Source of the DNA: Pseudobdellovibrionaceae bacterium
Lineage (GTDB): Bacteria; Bdellovibrionota; Bdellovibrionia; Bdellovibrionales; JAMPXM01
Direction of reading: 5' to 3'
DNA length: 64,000 nt
Assembly: GCA_947462815.1 (NCBI GenBank)
Contig: CANHQR010000009.1
Span: 19,017-83,016 of the forward strand
The notes below the pieces were generated by a model. The model did not search any database. It saw only the letters and a list, made by a program, of their open reading frames with translations, and had not been told where the DNA came from. This document shows, piece by piece, positions 35,283-43,070 of this stretch. A program made the translations under genes and the position numbers. Numbering within the stretch: the first letter of the stretch is position 1; every line of letters begins with the position of its first letter.

Positions 35283-36998
35283 TCAGGGCTGCGGATCTTC
35301 ACGTCGCGTCGGCTGCATGCGCGCCGGCGGCGTCGAAGTCTCACGGAACTCATATTTCACGAGCTGATTCCACTCGCTCATGATCTTTCGCAAATCAACA
35401 ACATAGGCTCGTCCCTGTTGGGAATATCCATCCAGCGTCTCCGCAAGCTCCACGGCATTCAGCGCTGTGCCTTCGCGCCGCATACGAGCGCGCAAGTCGC
35501 GGTAGCGGCGCAGATAAGCCTGATCGCCAGTGTTCAAGTGGAAGATTTGATCCGCGAGCGACTCGACAATCGAAGCGTATCGCTTCAAGCACGGTCCATT
35601 CGCCACGACGCTCACACAGGCCTCGCCTTGAGCCCCACGGCGCCCATACAAATTATTCGTCTGCTCCATGGATCGGCTTGTTCCCCATGCTGTCTCTTTC
35701 GCCGCCTGAGCCAAAAGCAGGGAGACAGGTACGACATCGACGCGCGCCAAAATCTCAGTGAAGCTCGCTGAAGCACTGAGACCGTAGCTCTGTCGGAGCG
35801 AGGTCAACCAAGCGGTTTCCTCGGTCGTCACTTCATTTCGCTCACTCGCGGCCTGAAGGCGTAGGACTTCAATTCGCTGCCGATAGACTTGAGCATTCAT
35901 ACGGATCGCGATCGGCAACATCACACAAACGAAGTGATTTTTCTGCAGCAATATTGGATTCACACTGAGACCGCGCTCACGCACCAGTCGTGTCACATCC
36001 CGCAAGTGCGCACTTGGCATCTGCCGCGAAAGACTGGTCGTCTGCAGTGCAGCCTGCTGTTCGGCGGTCAGCTCCATTTGTGCGGTCGAGACATCGATGC
36101 GATTGCAGAGCGGGTTATCAAAGAGCGATGCACCTGGTCCCTGTAGCCACTCGGACGGAATATGCCGAGGGTCACTCGTCGCCAACTGCGCACGTTGCAC
36201 AGCCGTCGGGAGAAGATCCTCAACTCGCTGAGACGGAGGCAGAGCGCGATCCGCGGCACGAGGTGTGGCGACCGGAGTCGCGACTGGAGTCGCCACAGGC
36301 GTTGCGACTGGAGTCGCTACAGGCGTCGCCACAGGAGTCACCACAGGAGTCACCACAGGCGTTGCTACAGGAGTCGCTACAGGAGTCGCCACAGGAGTCG
36401 CCACAGGCGTTGCTACAGGCGTCGCCGAGGCTCGTACGACAGGAGTCGCGACGGGAGTCGCCACAGGAGTTGCGACTGGCGTCGAAACTGGAGTCGCGGC
36501 CGGAGTCGCCACAGGAGTTGCGACTGGCGTCGCTACGGGAGTTGCGACGGGTGTCGCCACAGGAGTTGCGACGGGCGTCGCCACAGGAGTTGCGACTGGC
36601 GTCGCCACCGGCGCCATTCGAGGAGCTTCCTCAAATACATCGGCGAAGAGGGCACGTCGCTCCTCCTCTGTAAGAGCCGGCGGCGCGCCCGGAGTTGCCG
36701 TTGGAGCAGGAGATTCAGTTGCGCCACCCGGTGCGGTCGCAACGGGCATCGCGCTCGGTGTCGCCTCCGGCTGGCCTGGCACTGGCCCGGGCAACAAAGT
36801 GTTGCGTGTGGCGGCCTCGCGCTCGGCCTCGAACGGATTCGCAGAGGTCGGAGGCAGCGGATCACCCGCCCCACGCGACTGAAAGCGACCACAAGCGGAT
36901 AGGCCCGCCATCAAAAACAAGATGGCCAGCACGCTGGCAATCTGCACAGTCCAACGCTGCGAACGAACAGCTGTCTTCTTAAATTCAAAGAAGCGCAT
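35283..36998 (-). CDS. Bax-like N-acetylglucosaminidase lipoprotein with ATPV repeats
   Basis: A 571-residue predicted lipoprotein (lipobox GLSAC near residue 35). A Pro/Ala/Thr linker with about 30 four-residue ATPV-type repeats spans roughly residues 129-245. The C-terminal domain resembles E. coli Bax and the glucosaminidase family: VPVSLLLAQAAKETAWGTS with the catalytic Glu, NNLYGRRG, and SLADQIFHLNT, then AYLRRYRDLRARMRREG and LDGYSQQGRAYV. It should cut glycan strands of peptidoglycan; the long linker could let a lipid-anchored enzyme reach across the periplasm. GGAGGG precedes ATG 36998. Confidence 0.85.
   Translation of the reverse strand: MRFFEFKKTAVRSQRWTVQIASVLAILFLMAGLSACGRFQSRGAGDPLPPTSANPFEAEREAATRNTLLPGPVPGQPEATPSAMPVATAPGGATESPAPTATPGAPPALTEEERRALFADVFEEAPRMAPVATPVATPVATPVATPVATPVATPVATPVATPVATPAATPVSTPVATPVATPVATPVVRASATPVATPVATPVATPVATPVATPVVTPVVTPVATPVATPVATPVATPVATPVATPRAADRALPPSQRVEDLLPTAVQRAQLATSDPRHIPSEWLQGPGASLFDNPLCNRIDVSTAQMELTAEQQAALQTTSLSRQMPSAHLRDVTRLVRERGLSVNPILLQKNHFVCVMLPIAIRMNAQVYRQRIEVLRLQAASERNEVTTEETAWLTSLRQSYGLSASASFTEILARVDVVPVSLLLAQAAKETAWGTSRSMEQTNNLYGRRGAQGEACVSVVANGPCLKRYASIVESLADQIFHLNTGDQAYLRRYRDLRARMRREGTALNAVELAETLDGYSQQGRAYVVDLRKIMSEWNQLVKYEFRETSTPPARMQPTRREDPQP
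36262..36612 (-). repeat. 12-bp coding repeat (ATPV)
   Basis: Degenerate tandem 12-bp units encoding Ala-Thr-Pro-Val, with occasional Val or Ser replacements and one interruption (RASATP at about 36425-36440). Third-position differences show the array is old enough to have drifted but still expands in frame. Confidence 0.9.
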
Positions 36999-37162
36999 AT
37001 GGAGCCCTCCACGAACGGTTCACAGCGAACCGCCCGTGGCCGAAACAGCAAGACCGGGCCCACCTCCAGCTCCCATTAATGTGAAGGATTTCGACAAGTG
37101 TAGAGACGTTTCACGGCCTCCGCCCACTCCCGGAACCCGCAAATCGTCACCGCCAAGGAACC

Positions 37163-37195
37163 AAATAAAAAGGCCGAGCCCCACGGGCCCGGCCT
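37163..37195 (-). terminator. terminator of gcvT-gcvH
   Basis: AGGCCG-A-GCCC (37171-37181) pairs with GGGC-C-CGGCCT (37185-37195) around a 3-nt loop; the minus strand then reads TTTTTATTT (37163-37171). It lies ~70 nt past the gcvH stop. Confidence 0.88.
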
Positions 37196-37267
37196 CATCT
37201 TCGACCTACTCGCAGTCGTCGCCGTTTCAACGACTTCGCCCAGCTCAGACTCAAAACTTGTCGAAGC

Positions 37268-37663
37268 TCATTTCTTATCGCTGATGAGCTTGCGGTACTC
37301 GGGAGCGCGAATCAAATTCGCCAATTCCTTCTCCGTTTCCATTTCAATCCGAATCAACCACCCGGTGTTCATCGGATCATCATTGATTTGCGACATATCT
37401 TCGAGAAGTCCGGTGTTCACCTCAATCACCGTTCCTGAAACCGGCGAATACAAATCGCTGGCGGCTTTCACAGACTCGATGACGCCGAAGGTTTCGCCCT
37501 GCGAGTACTTCGAACCCTCTTCCGGCAAGTCCAGGTACACGATTTCACCGAGCTGCTCTTGGGCAAACTGCGTGATGCCGACAGTGACGATGTTCTCATC
37601 CACCTGTGCCCATTCATGCTCTTTCGTGTAGTAAAAATCGTCGGGGATAATATACGTCGACAT
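37268..37663 (-). CDS. gcvH: glycine cleavage system H protein
   Basis: A 131-residue lipoyl carrier of the glycine cleavage complex. FGVIESVKAASDLYSP contains the lipoylated Lys66; YYTKEHEWAQ and GEIVYLDLPEEG are standard GcvH segments, and the length is normal. It shuttles the aminomethyl group between GcvP, GcvT and Lpd. GAGGAG precedes ATG 37663. It follows gcvT after 73 nt; gcvP is not in the window. Confidence 0.97.
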   Translation of the reverse strand: MSTYIIPDDFYYTKEHEWAQVDENIVTVGITQFAQEQLGEIVYLDLPEEGSKYSQGETFGVIESVKAASDLYSPVSGTVIEVNTGLLEDMSQINDDPMNTGWLIRIEMETEKELANLIRAPEYRKLISDKK

Positions 37664-37736
37664 TCAATACTCCTCTCGGTTCCACTCGGTCAGTCCAGCC
37701 GAAGCTGATCATCGATTACGTTTCGTTTCAATTCCG

Positions 37737-38882
37737 TCAATTCGTGCCACGCTTTGAGCCTGGCACAACAAAGGGTGTCGGCCGAACTTTGGCTCGCACC
37801 GCTTTGCCGCGAATGTCCACCGCGATCTCCGTCCCGTCGGTCGCAAACTCTGGCGTCACATACGCGATCGCAATCGAGGCTCCCGAGGATGGGGACATCG
37901 TGCCGCTGGTGCAAACACCGATCTCCCGACCATCTGACGACAAGACTTTGTAGCCCTGGCGCGGAATTCCACGCTCCACGAGCTCCAGACCGATCAGTTT
38001 GCGCTTCAGTCCCGCCTCTTTCACGGCGAGCATGGGCGCACGGCCCAAAAAATCTTTGGACGTCGGTTTCACCACCCAGCCCAAGCCCGCCTCGTAGGGG
38101 TTTGTGCTGTCATCGATCTCATGCCCGTAGAGGGAAAACTTCATTTCCGTGCGAAGCGTATCGCGCGCCCCCAAACCAATCGGTGCGACACCCAAGTCCT
38201 GACCGACTCGCATGAGCTCACGCCAGAGAGCAACGGTATGCGCCGCGGGCACAAAGACTTCAGCGCCATCTTCGCCCGTGTAGCCGGTCGTCGCAACGCG
38301 GACTTGAGCGCCTGCAAAACTGAATTCACGATGCGTGTTCTTCGCCATTGCGCCAAAGCCGGGAAACAGGCGTTCGAGGAGAGTCGGGGCCTTCGGTCCT
38401 TGCACGGCGATCTGACCCCAGTCCGCAGACTCATTGACCCAATTTCCCCCGCGAGCATTCTTCAAAATATGCGCAAAATCCTTGTCGACGTTGGCCGCAT
38501 TCACACACAGCAAATATTCTTCGCCGGGCTGGATACAGTAGACGTAGAGATCGTCGACCAAGCCACCTTCCGCATTCGGCAAAAGCGAATACTGCGCCTG
38601 ACCAGCCGAAAGCTTCGACACGTCATTGGTCGTCAGCCATTGCAGCGAGGCCAAAGCCTCCGGACCCTTCACACGGAACTCGCCCATGTGCGAAACATCA
38701 AATAGCCCGACACTCGAGCGACACGCCAAGTGCTCTTCCTTGAGACCCAGATATTGTACCGGCATCCACCAGCCGGCAAAATCCACCATCCGTGCTCCCA
38801 AAGCCTCATGCTCGAGTGCCAAGGGTGTCCGTTTCGGATTTGGGGCCGCCGATGTGCTCTTCGATTCACTTGATTCATTCAT
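37737..38882 (-). CDS. gcvT: aminomethyltransferase (glycine cleavage T protein)
   Basis: A 381-residue GcvT that transfers the methylene group from aminomethylated GcvH to tetrahydrofolate, releasing ammonia. Signatures: FAGWWMPVQY, GLFDVSHMGEF, NAANVDKD (catalytic Asp), TGYTGEDGAEVF, GARDTLRTEMKF and the C-terminal barrel GTMSPS. A Ser/Lys-rich N-terminal tail of ~18 residues is added. GAGGAG lies 5 nt before ATG 38882. The folate link fits the nearby folD. A possible glycine-riboswitch-like leader lies upstream. Confidence 0.97.
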   Translation of the reverse strand: MNESSESKSTSAAPNPKRTPLALEHEALGARMVDFAGWWMPVQYLGLKEEHLACRSSVGLFDVSHMGEFRVKGPEALASLQWLTTNDVSKLSAGQAQYSLLPNAEGGLVDDLYVYCIQPGEEYLLCVNAANVDKDFAHILKNARGGNWVNESADWGQIAVQGPKAPTLLERLFPGFGAMAKNTHREFSFAGAQVRVATTGYTGEDGAEVFVPAAHTVALWRELMRVGQDLGVAPIGLGARDTLRTEMKFSLYGHEIDDSTNPYEAGLGWVVKPTSKDFLGRAPMLAVKEAGLKRKLIGLELVERGIPRQGYKVLSSDGREIGVCTSGTMSPSSGASIAIAYVTPEFATDGTEIAVDIRGKAVRAKVRPTPFVVPGSKRGTN

Positions 38883-38908
38883 GAGGCTCCTCTTTTACCG
38901 CTTGGAAA

Positions 38909-38979
38909 CAGAGGGTCAACCCGCCCCATTCACCTGTGCCGCTTTTCGTCCCTCGGTGCCGCTTCGCGCAAGCTCCCTC
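38909..38979 (-). promoter_or_regulatory. possible degenerate glycine riboswitch upstream of gcvT
   Basis: On the minus strand: GAGGGAG (38973-38979), then GGCACCGAGGGACGAA (38945-38960), resembling the aptamer core CGCACCGAAGGAGCAA at 12 of 16 positions, then ACCCTCTG (38909-38916), which can pair with GAGGG to close the element. Location before gcvT fits. The 3' consensus CTCTCAGG is poorly kept and only one aptamer is seen. Confidence 0.28.
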
Positions 38980-39002
38980 GGCCCAAGTCCAATCCACCCC
39001 TC

Positions 39003-40982
39003 ATGATTTTGCCCAAATTGTCGCACTCGCATGGACCCAAGCTTGCTCTCTCTCACCCTCGAGTCGCCCCCCGCGGCTCAAGAAAGGGCCTTGTGTCACT
39101 CTCGGCGCTTAAAGCTGTACGTCTCCCGCTCGCAGCTGTTGGAATCACGGGCCTTCTCGCGGCCTGCGCTCCCGGTTTTCAGCCCTTGGCTCCCAAGGTT
39201 GCGCCCCAAAGTCCTCAACTGACCGGTGGCAAAACCGAAGATGGGCGCGCCCACACCGGCATCGACGACGATCACGAGCTCACGCAAGTTCAACAAAGTT
39301 TGGACCCGCAGAGCGAGCCCACGCGCCAACTCTCTCGCTCCATCCTGACCGCCCGCCTCGATCGGCGTGATGACGAAAAGCTTCGCCTGCAAATTTCTCT
39401 GCGCTCCGAGGGCCGCCTCCAGTTCGAGTTCTCCGACACAGGTCGCGTCGTCGACCGTCGACTCACGCCCGCAAGCGAAAGCAACTCACGTCCCTTCGAG
39501 GCTGCGATCCAATGTCGCGATGCCGACTGCTTGGTCGCCGTCGTCGCCCTTCGTCGAACGGATTCCTCAGGCTCTCAAAATCCACAAGCACGCGCTGGCC
39601 TTGTGCTTCGCAAGGCTCGTTATCAGCTGGTCGCGCGGTCCACAGAAACCACGAGCATTCGCGATGCGCGACTCAAAGCCGTGCTCGAAAAGTTCCGCAC
39701 TCCCCAAGATCAAATCGTACACAGCTTTGAAGTGGCTTACGGAGCCTCGGGCTTTGAACTTGACCTCGGCACCCAGGAGCTCTGCCTCGCTGGCCGACTC
39801 GTCGAAACGAATGAGGCGGACGAGCCCCTTCGCCTGCATTGCCAAGGCAGTATGGAGCCCCGCGACCTCGTCGGCCGCATGATTGGTAACACCACCCGCG
39901 GTGAATTCTTCTTCGAACTCGCCTTCCAACAACGCTACGGCCTGATCGACTATCGCGAATCCGCTTATCTCTATCTGCGACGCGATCGTCCCACACCCCC
40001 CGCCGCTGTTCCCGGAGCCTCGCCCGCACCGGGAGTTTCGCCGGCACCGGGTATCTCGCCCACGCCGACGCCTATCGAATCTGAAGACGAGGAGCCTGAA
40101 TTCGATTTGTTCGCCGATCCCGAAACACGCCCTTCGCCGCGCCCAAGAGCGAGCGTGGCTCCGGCGCCACAAGCCACACCCCGCCCGGGAAGCGGGTGGA
40201 TTTTCCCGGTCGATCACGACAACGCTGTGACCAAGAAATTCGCCAGTGACCGTCGAAACTCCATCATCGATGCGGGCGTCAAAGTCTCAACGGACGCTCG
40301 ATCGGCCGACGGTCGCCGTCTCATCAACTTCGGTCACCGCTTTCGAGCCAATGCCACCAAGGTCTTGCCTGCTCTGCGCGCGCACGGCGTTCCCAATGAA
40401 TTTGCCTTCGTCGCCCTGATCGAGTCGCGCTTCTTCACCGCGGATGGCTATCCCGTCGAAGTTTCAGGCGTGGGCGCCGTTGGCCCTTGGCAGTTCATGC
40501 CGCGCACAGCGACTTGGAATCTTCTCGGACTCAACATCAAACCGCTGATCGTCAATCGAAACGAGCGCGGCCAAGAAGTGCGCAGTGCGGATCCCTGTGA
40601 TGAGCGAGGCGATCTCGAAAAGTCTTCGGTCGCTGCCGCCAAATACTTCAAATTTTTGCTCAACATGTTTCCGCGCGACCCCAAGCTGGCACTCATGTCT
40701 TACAACTGGGGCCAGGATCGAGTGGGCAATGCGATCGGGTGTTTGCAGAACGAACAGTGCATGCGTCGACGCCTCACTAACGAAGGCAATCTCGGTCAGC
40801 GCCTCGAGGAAATTCGGAATATTGGCTTGAACTACTGGGCGGTTCGCCGATTCAACATGGCTCCCCAAGAGAGTATCCAGTATGTTGAGAAATTCTTAGT
40901 GGCGCACCACGCGCACCTCGAGATGCCAACGCCGACGCCCGTCGCTCACGAGCCTTGGCGCTCCACCTGTCCGGCTCGATGA
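39003..40982 (+). CDS. MltD-like lytic transglycosylase lipoprotein
   Basis: A protein of up to 659 residues: signal with lipobox LLAAC, a ~280-residue middle domain without known family, a Pro-rich linker with repeats of the GASPAPG type, and a C-terminal SLT domain: FVALIESRFF (catalytic Glu), VSGVGAVGPWQFMPRTA and SYNWGQDRVGNA. It cleaves peptidoglycan glycan strands. ATG 39003 lacks a ribosome binding site; GTG 39093, preceded by GAAAGGG and giving a 23-residue lipoprotein signal, is an attractive alternative. No LysM domain is seen. It ends one base before the converging folD stop. Confidence 0.85.
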   Translation: MILPKLSHSHGPKLALSHPRVAPRGSRKGLVSLSALKAVRLPLAAVGITGLLAACAPGFQPLAPKVAPQSPQLTGGKTEDGRAHTGIDDDHELTQVQQSLDPQSEPTRQLSRSILTARLDRRDDEKLRLQISLRSEGRLQFEFSDTGRVVDRRLTPASESNSRPFEAAIQCRDADCLVAVVALRRTDSSGSQNPQARAGLVLRKARYQLVARSTETTSIRDARLKAVLEKFRTPQDQIVHSFEVAYGASGFELDLGTQELCLAGRLVETNEADEPLRLHCQGSMEPRDLVGRMIGNTTRGEFFFELAFQQRYGLIDYRESAYLYLRRDRPTPPAAVPGASPAPGVSPAPGISPTPTPIESEDEEPEFDLFADPETRPSPRPRASVAPAPQATPRPGSGWIFPVDHDNAVTKKFASDRRNSIIDAGVKVSTDARSADGRRLINFGHRFRANATKVLPALRAHGVPNEFAFVALIESRFFTADGYPVEVSGVGAVGPWQFMPRTATWNLLGLNIKPLIVNRNERGQEVRSADPCDERGDLEKSSVAAAKYFKFLLNMFPRDPKLALMSYNWGQDRVGNAIGCLQNEQCMRRRLTNEGNLGQRLEEIRNIGLNYWAVRRFNMAPQESIQYVEKFLVAHHAHLEMPTPTPVAHEPWRSTCPAR

Positions 40983-41837
40983 TTAGGCCTCGCGCAAGCG
41001 CGCGAGCACCAGCGTGTTTTCGAGCAACATCTGAATGGTCATCGGCCCGACACCTCCGGGCACGGGTGTGGCGGCACGGACCTTCAGCTCTTCGAATCGC
41101 ACATCTCCACAAAGCTTGGCCTTGCCGTCCTCGCTCGCTAAACGATGAATTCCCACATCAATGACTACGGCGTCTGGAGAAAAGTCCTCACCTCCGACAA
41201 AGCGAGGCTGACCGGCCGCGATGACCGCGATCTCCGCACGACGAAGCTCCGCGCGCAAATCTTGAGTGCGCGAATGCACGATGGTCACCGTCGCATTGGC
41301 CTCGAGCAGAAGCTGCGCCATGGGCTTACCGACAATGTTGCTACGTCCAACGACGACCGCACGTCGTCCCGACGTCTCAATGCCATAGTGCTCAAGAATC
41401 TTCATCACACCCCAAGGTGTGCAGGGGGCCACTCGCCGCCTTCCCGCAAACAAAAGCCCCAGATTGCCGCTGGTCAATCCATCCGGGTCTTTGCGAGGGT
41501 CGATTCGCTCAAGTGCCGCGGTCTCATCTAAACCTTTCGGCAAAGGCAACTGCACGAGGATGCCATCGACCTTTGGATCGACATTCAAGCGATCGATTTC
41601 GGCATGCAGCTCGGCCTGACTCAACGTCGCGGGTCGCTCAAGATGCCAAGACTCAATCCCCACCTCGGCGCAGGATTTGACCTTGTTGCGCACGTACACC
41701 TGACTGGCCGGGTTTTCACCGACAATCAGGACAGCGAGGCCTGGAGCACGCCCTCTTCGGCTCTTGAATTCCGCAATCTGGTGACGCAGCTCTCGCCTTC
41801 GAGTTTCGGCCACCAATTTTCCGTCGAGTACCTGCAT
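40983..41837 (-). CDS. folD: methylenetetrahydrofolate dehydrogenase/cyclohydrolase
   Basis: A 284-residue bifunctional enzyme converting 5,10-methylene-THF to 10-formyl-THF with NADP. Signatures: GENPASQVYVRNKVKSCAEVG (catalytic Tyr/Lys region), DGILVQLPLP, KDPDGL, VVVGRSNIVGKPMAQLL (nucleotide loop) and TPVPGGVGPMTIQMLL. Start ATG 41837 has GGGAGG 5-6 nt upstream; the frame is open to 41927 without a better site. Length is normal for the family. Confidence 0.97.
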   Translation of the reverse strand: MQVLDGKLVAETRRRELRHQIAEFKSRRGRAPGLAVLIVGENPASQVYVRNKVKSCAEVGIESWHLERPATLSQAELHAEIDRLNVDPKVDGILVQLPLPKGLDETAALERIDPRKDPDGLTSGNLGLLFAGRRRVAPCTPWGVMKILEHYGIETSGRRAVVVGRSNIVGKPMAQLLLEANATVTIVHSRTQDLRAELRRAEIAVIAAGQPRFVGGEDFSPDAVVIDVGIHRLASEDGKAKLCGDVRFEELKVRAATPVPGGVGPMTIQMLLENTLVLARLREA

Positions 41838-41971
41838 GCTCGCCTCCCGCGCCTCGGCAAGAGAATAGGCGAGCCCCCGGGCCAGGCCAAGCCTAGGCTC
41901 ACACCGCGAAAACTTGACGGGGCGCAAGGCATCGGCCTAAGTTGCAGCTTTCATGTCGAACGAGGTGACGT

Positions 41972-42235
41972 ATGGCGGCCCGCGCAAAAAAATCCGAAAA
42001 GGTTCAGCTCTCCAAAGACGGAAGCTCGATCAGCTTCGTCCAATCGGACAGCCTACCCACCTCGACCAAAAAGTTTCGCCAGTCCCCTGAAATCGAAGGC
42101 TTTTATCGCTTCGTCTACGAAAACGATCTTCGTGTCGAAGCCTACCAAATTCTCAGCCGCATCCTCATCCGCCGAAAGTTCGAGCGCGAAGAGGCCGCTC
42201 GAGCGGCACGCGCGGCGAAGCGACGCCAGTCGTAA
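41972..42235 (+). CDS. small basic protein, unknown
   Basis: An 87-residue protein, Lys/Ser-rich at the N-terminus and Arg/Ala-rich at the C-terminus, with a central segment SPEIEGFYRFVYENDLRVEAYQ-like (about 39-60) followed by ILSRILIRRKF. No family recognised. AGGTGA precedes ATG 41972. The charged tail could bind nucleic acid, which is speculation. It lies just before the pilin genes on the same strand. Confidence 0.6.
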   Translation: MAARAKKSEKVQLSKDGSSISFVQSDSLPTSTKKFRQSPEIEGFYRFVYENDLRVEAYQILSRILIRRKFEREEAARAARAAKRRQS

Positions 42236-42320
42236 ATCGGCCCGTCGTCCGAACCTCGGACGGCGCGAGCCCTACCGGGGCACCAGGTTTCTCAGCAAGC
42301 TGGTCGAGCCGTTGCTGAGG

Positions 42321-42337
42321 CCTCCGTTCTACGGAGG
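42321..42337 (+). promoter_or_regulatory. hairpin masking the pilin ribosome binding site
   Basis: CCTCCGT (42321-42327), loop TCT, ACGGAGG (42331-42337): a 7-bp perfect stem whose 3' arm contains the GGAGG Shine-Dalgarno of the pilin gene starting at 42343. As folded, translation would be blocked. No T-run, so not a terminator. Confidence 0.55.
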
Positions 42338-42342
42338 TGCCC

Positions 42343-42633
42343 ATGTTACCAACCCCTTGCTTTCCCCTGCGTCCCACAAAGAATCTGCACGCTCGCCCCG
42401 TTCGTTCCCGACGCGGCCAAAGTCTGATTGAATACATCATCCTCGTCGCCCTCGTCGGCGTCGCCACCATCGGAGTGGTGCGAGTCCTCGGTCAAGCCGT
42501 GAGCTCACGCTACGCCACCATCACCTATGCCTTGCAGGGAAAAAAGTCCGAGCCCGCTGTCGACAACATCGAAGACTCGCAACTTCGCAAAAAAGACCTT
42601 GGCAACTTCAATGAAGGTGTGGGCTCGCGATGA
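42343..42633 (+). CDS. Flp/Tad-type pilin
   Basis: A 96-residue protein with a class III prepilin signal: basic leader ending RSRRG (Gly25), then QSLIEYIILVALVGVATIG, with Glu at +5 and a hydrophobic helix. The mature protein (~71 residues) is the size of Flp pilins and likely polymerises into a type IVb pilus after cleavage by a TadV-type peptidase (not in the window). GGAGG is 5 nt before ATG 42343 but buried in a hairpin. Its 3' end overlaps the next pseudopilin gene by 4 nt. Confidence 0.82.
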   Translation: MLPTPCFPLRPTKNLHARPVRSRRGQSLIEYIILVALVGVATIGVVRVLGQAVSSRYATITYALQGKKSEPAVDNIEDSQLRKKDLGNFNEGVGSR

Positions 42634-43070
42634 GAAGTCAGCGCGGTTCCTCCAGCATCGAGAGCTTGGTCTCGCTCGCTCTCCTATTTGGCGTGACCGC
42701 GTCGGGCGGCGGTCTCGCGTATGCCAGCTTCACACGTCTTTGGTGTGAACGCGTGCTGCGCGAGGCCGCCGTCTGCCTGCAAGCCTTTGAAGTTGTTCAG
42801 CGTTGCGAGACTCAAGCCCGGCTTCAACTCGAGTCGGTCTTGCCCGCGAGTTGGAACGTTCACAAGGTACTGCGTCTGACCCGAACCTCGGCCTTCGTTC
42901 GCGCTGAGCTCCGGATCCAGCCCCAATGGATCAGCGCCAGTTCCTCCATCGGCGATCAACCTCATACATCCGTCGCGGCCCATCGTCCGGCCCCGTCCAT
43001 CTGGTATTTCCAAATCGAACTCCCCCGCTCCTGGCCGGAATCCCGTCGAACTCATCGGAGGTCATCGTGA
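42630..43070 (+). CDS. TadE-like pseudopilin
   Basis: A 146-residue protein: MRSQRG|SSSIESLVSLALL is a short class III prepilin signal (cleavage after Gly6, Glu at +5), followed by a membrane helix and a ~100-residue extracytoplasmic domain with three Cys. This layout fits TadE/TadF minor pseudopilins. The start overlaps the pilin stop (ATGA) and the stop overlaps the next start (TGATG), indicating coupled translation. Confidence 0.75.
   Translation: MRSQRGSSSIESLVSLALLFGVTASGGGLAYASFTRLWCERVLREAAVCLQAFEVVQRCETQARLQLESVLPASWNVHKVLRLTRTSAFVRAELRIQPQWISASSSIGDQPHTSVAAHRPAPSIWYFQIELPRSWPESRRTHRRSS

Noticed and set aside
36265..36882. Open frame of 205 codons on the plus strand with VATG repeats
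   Set aside because: It is the antisense shadow of the ATPV repeat in the glucosaminidase gene.
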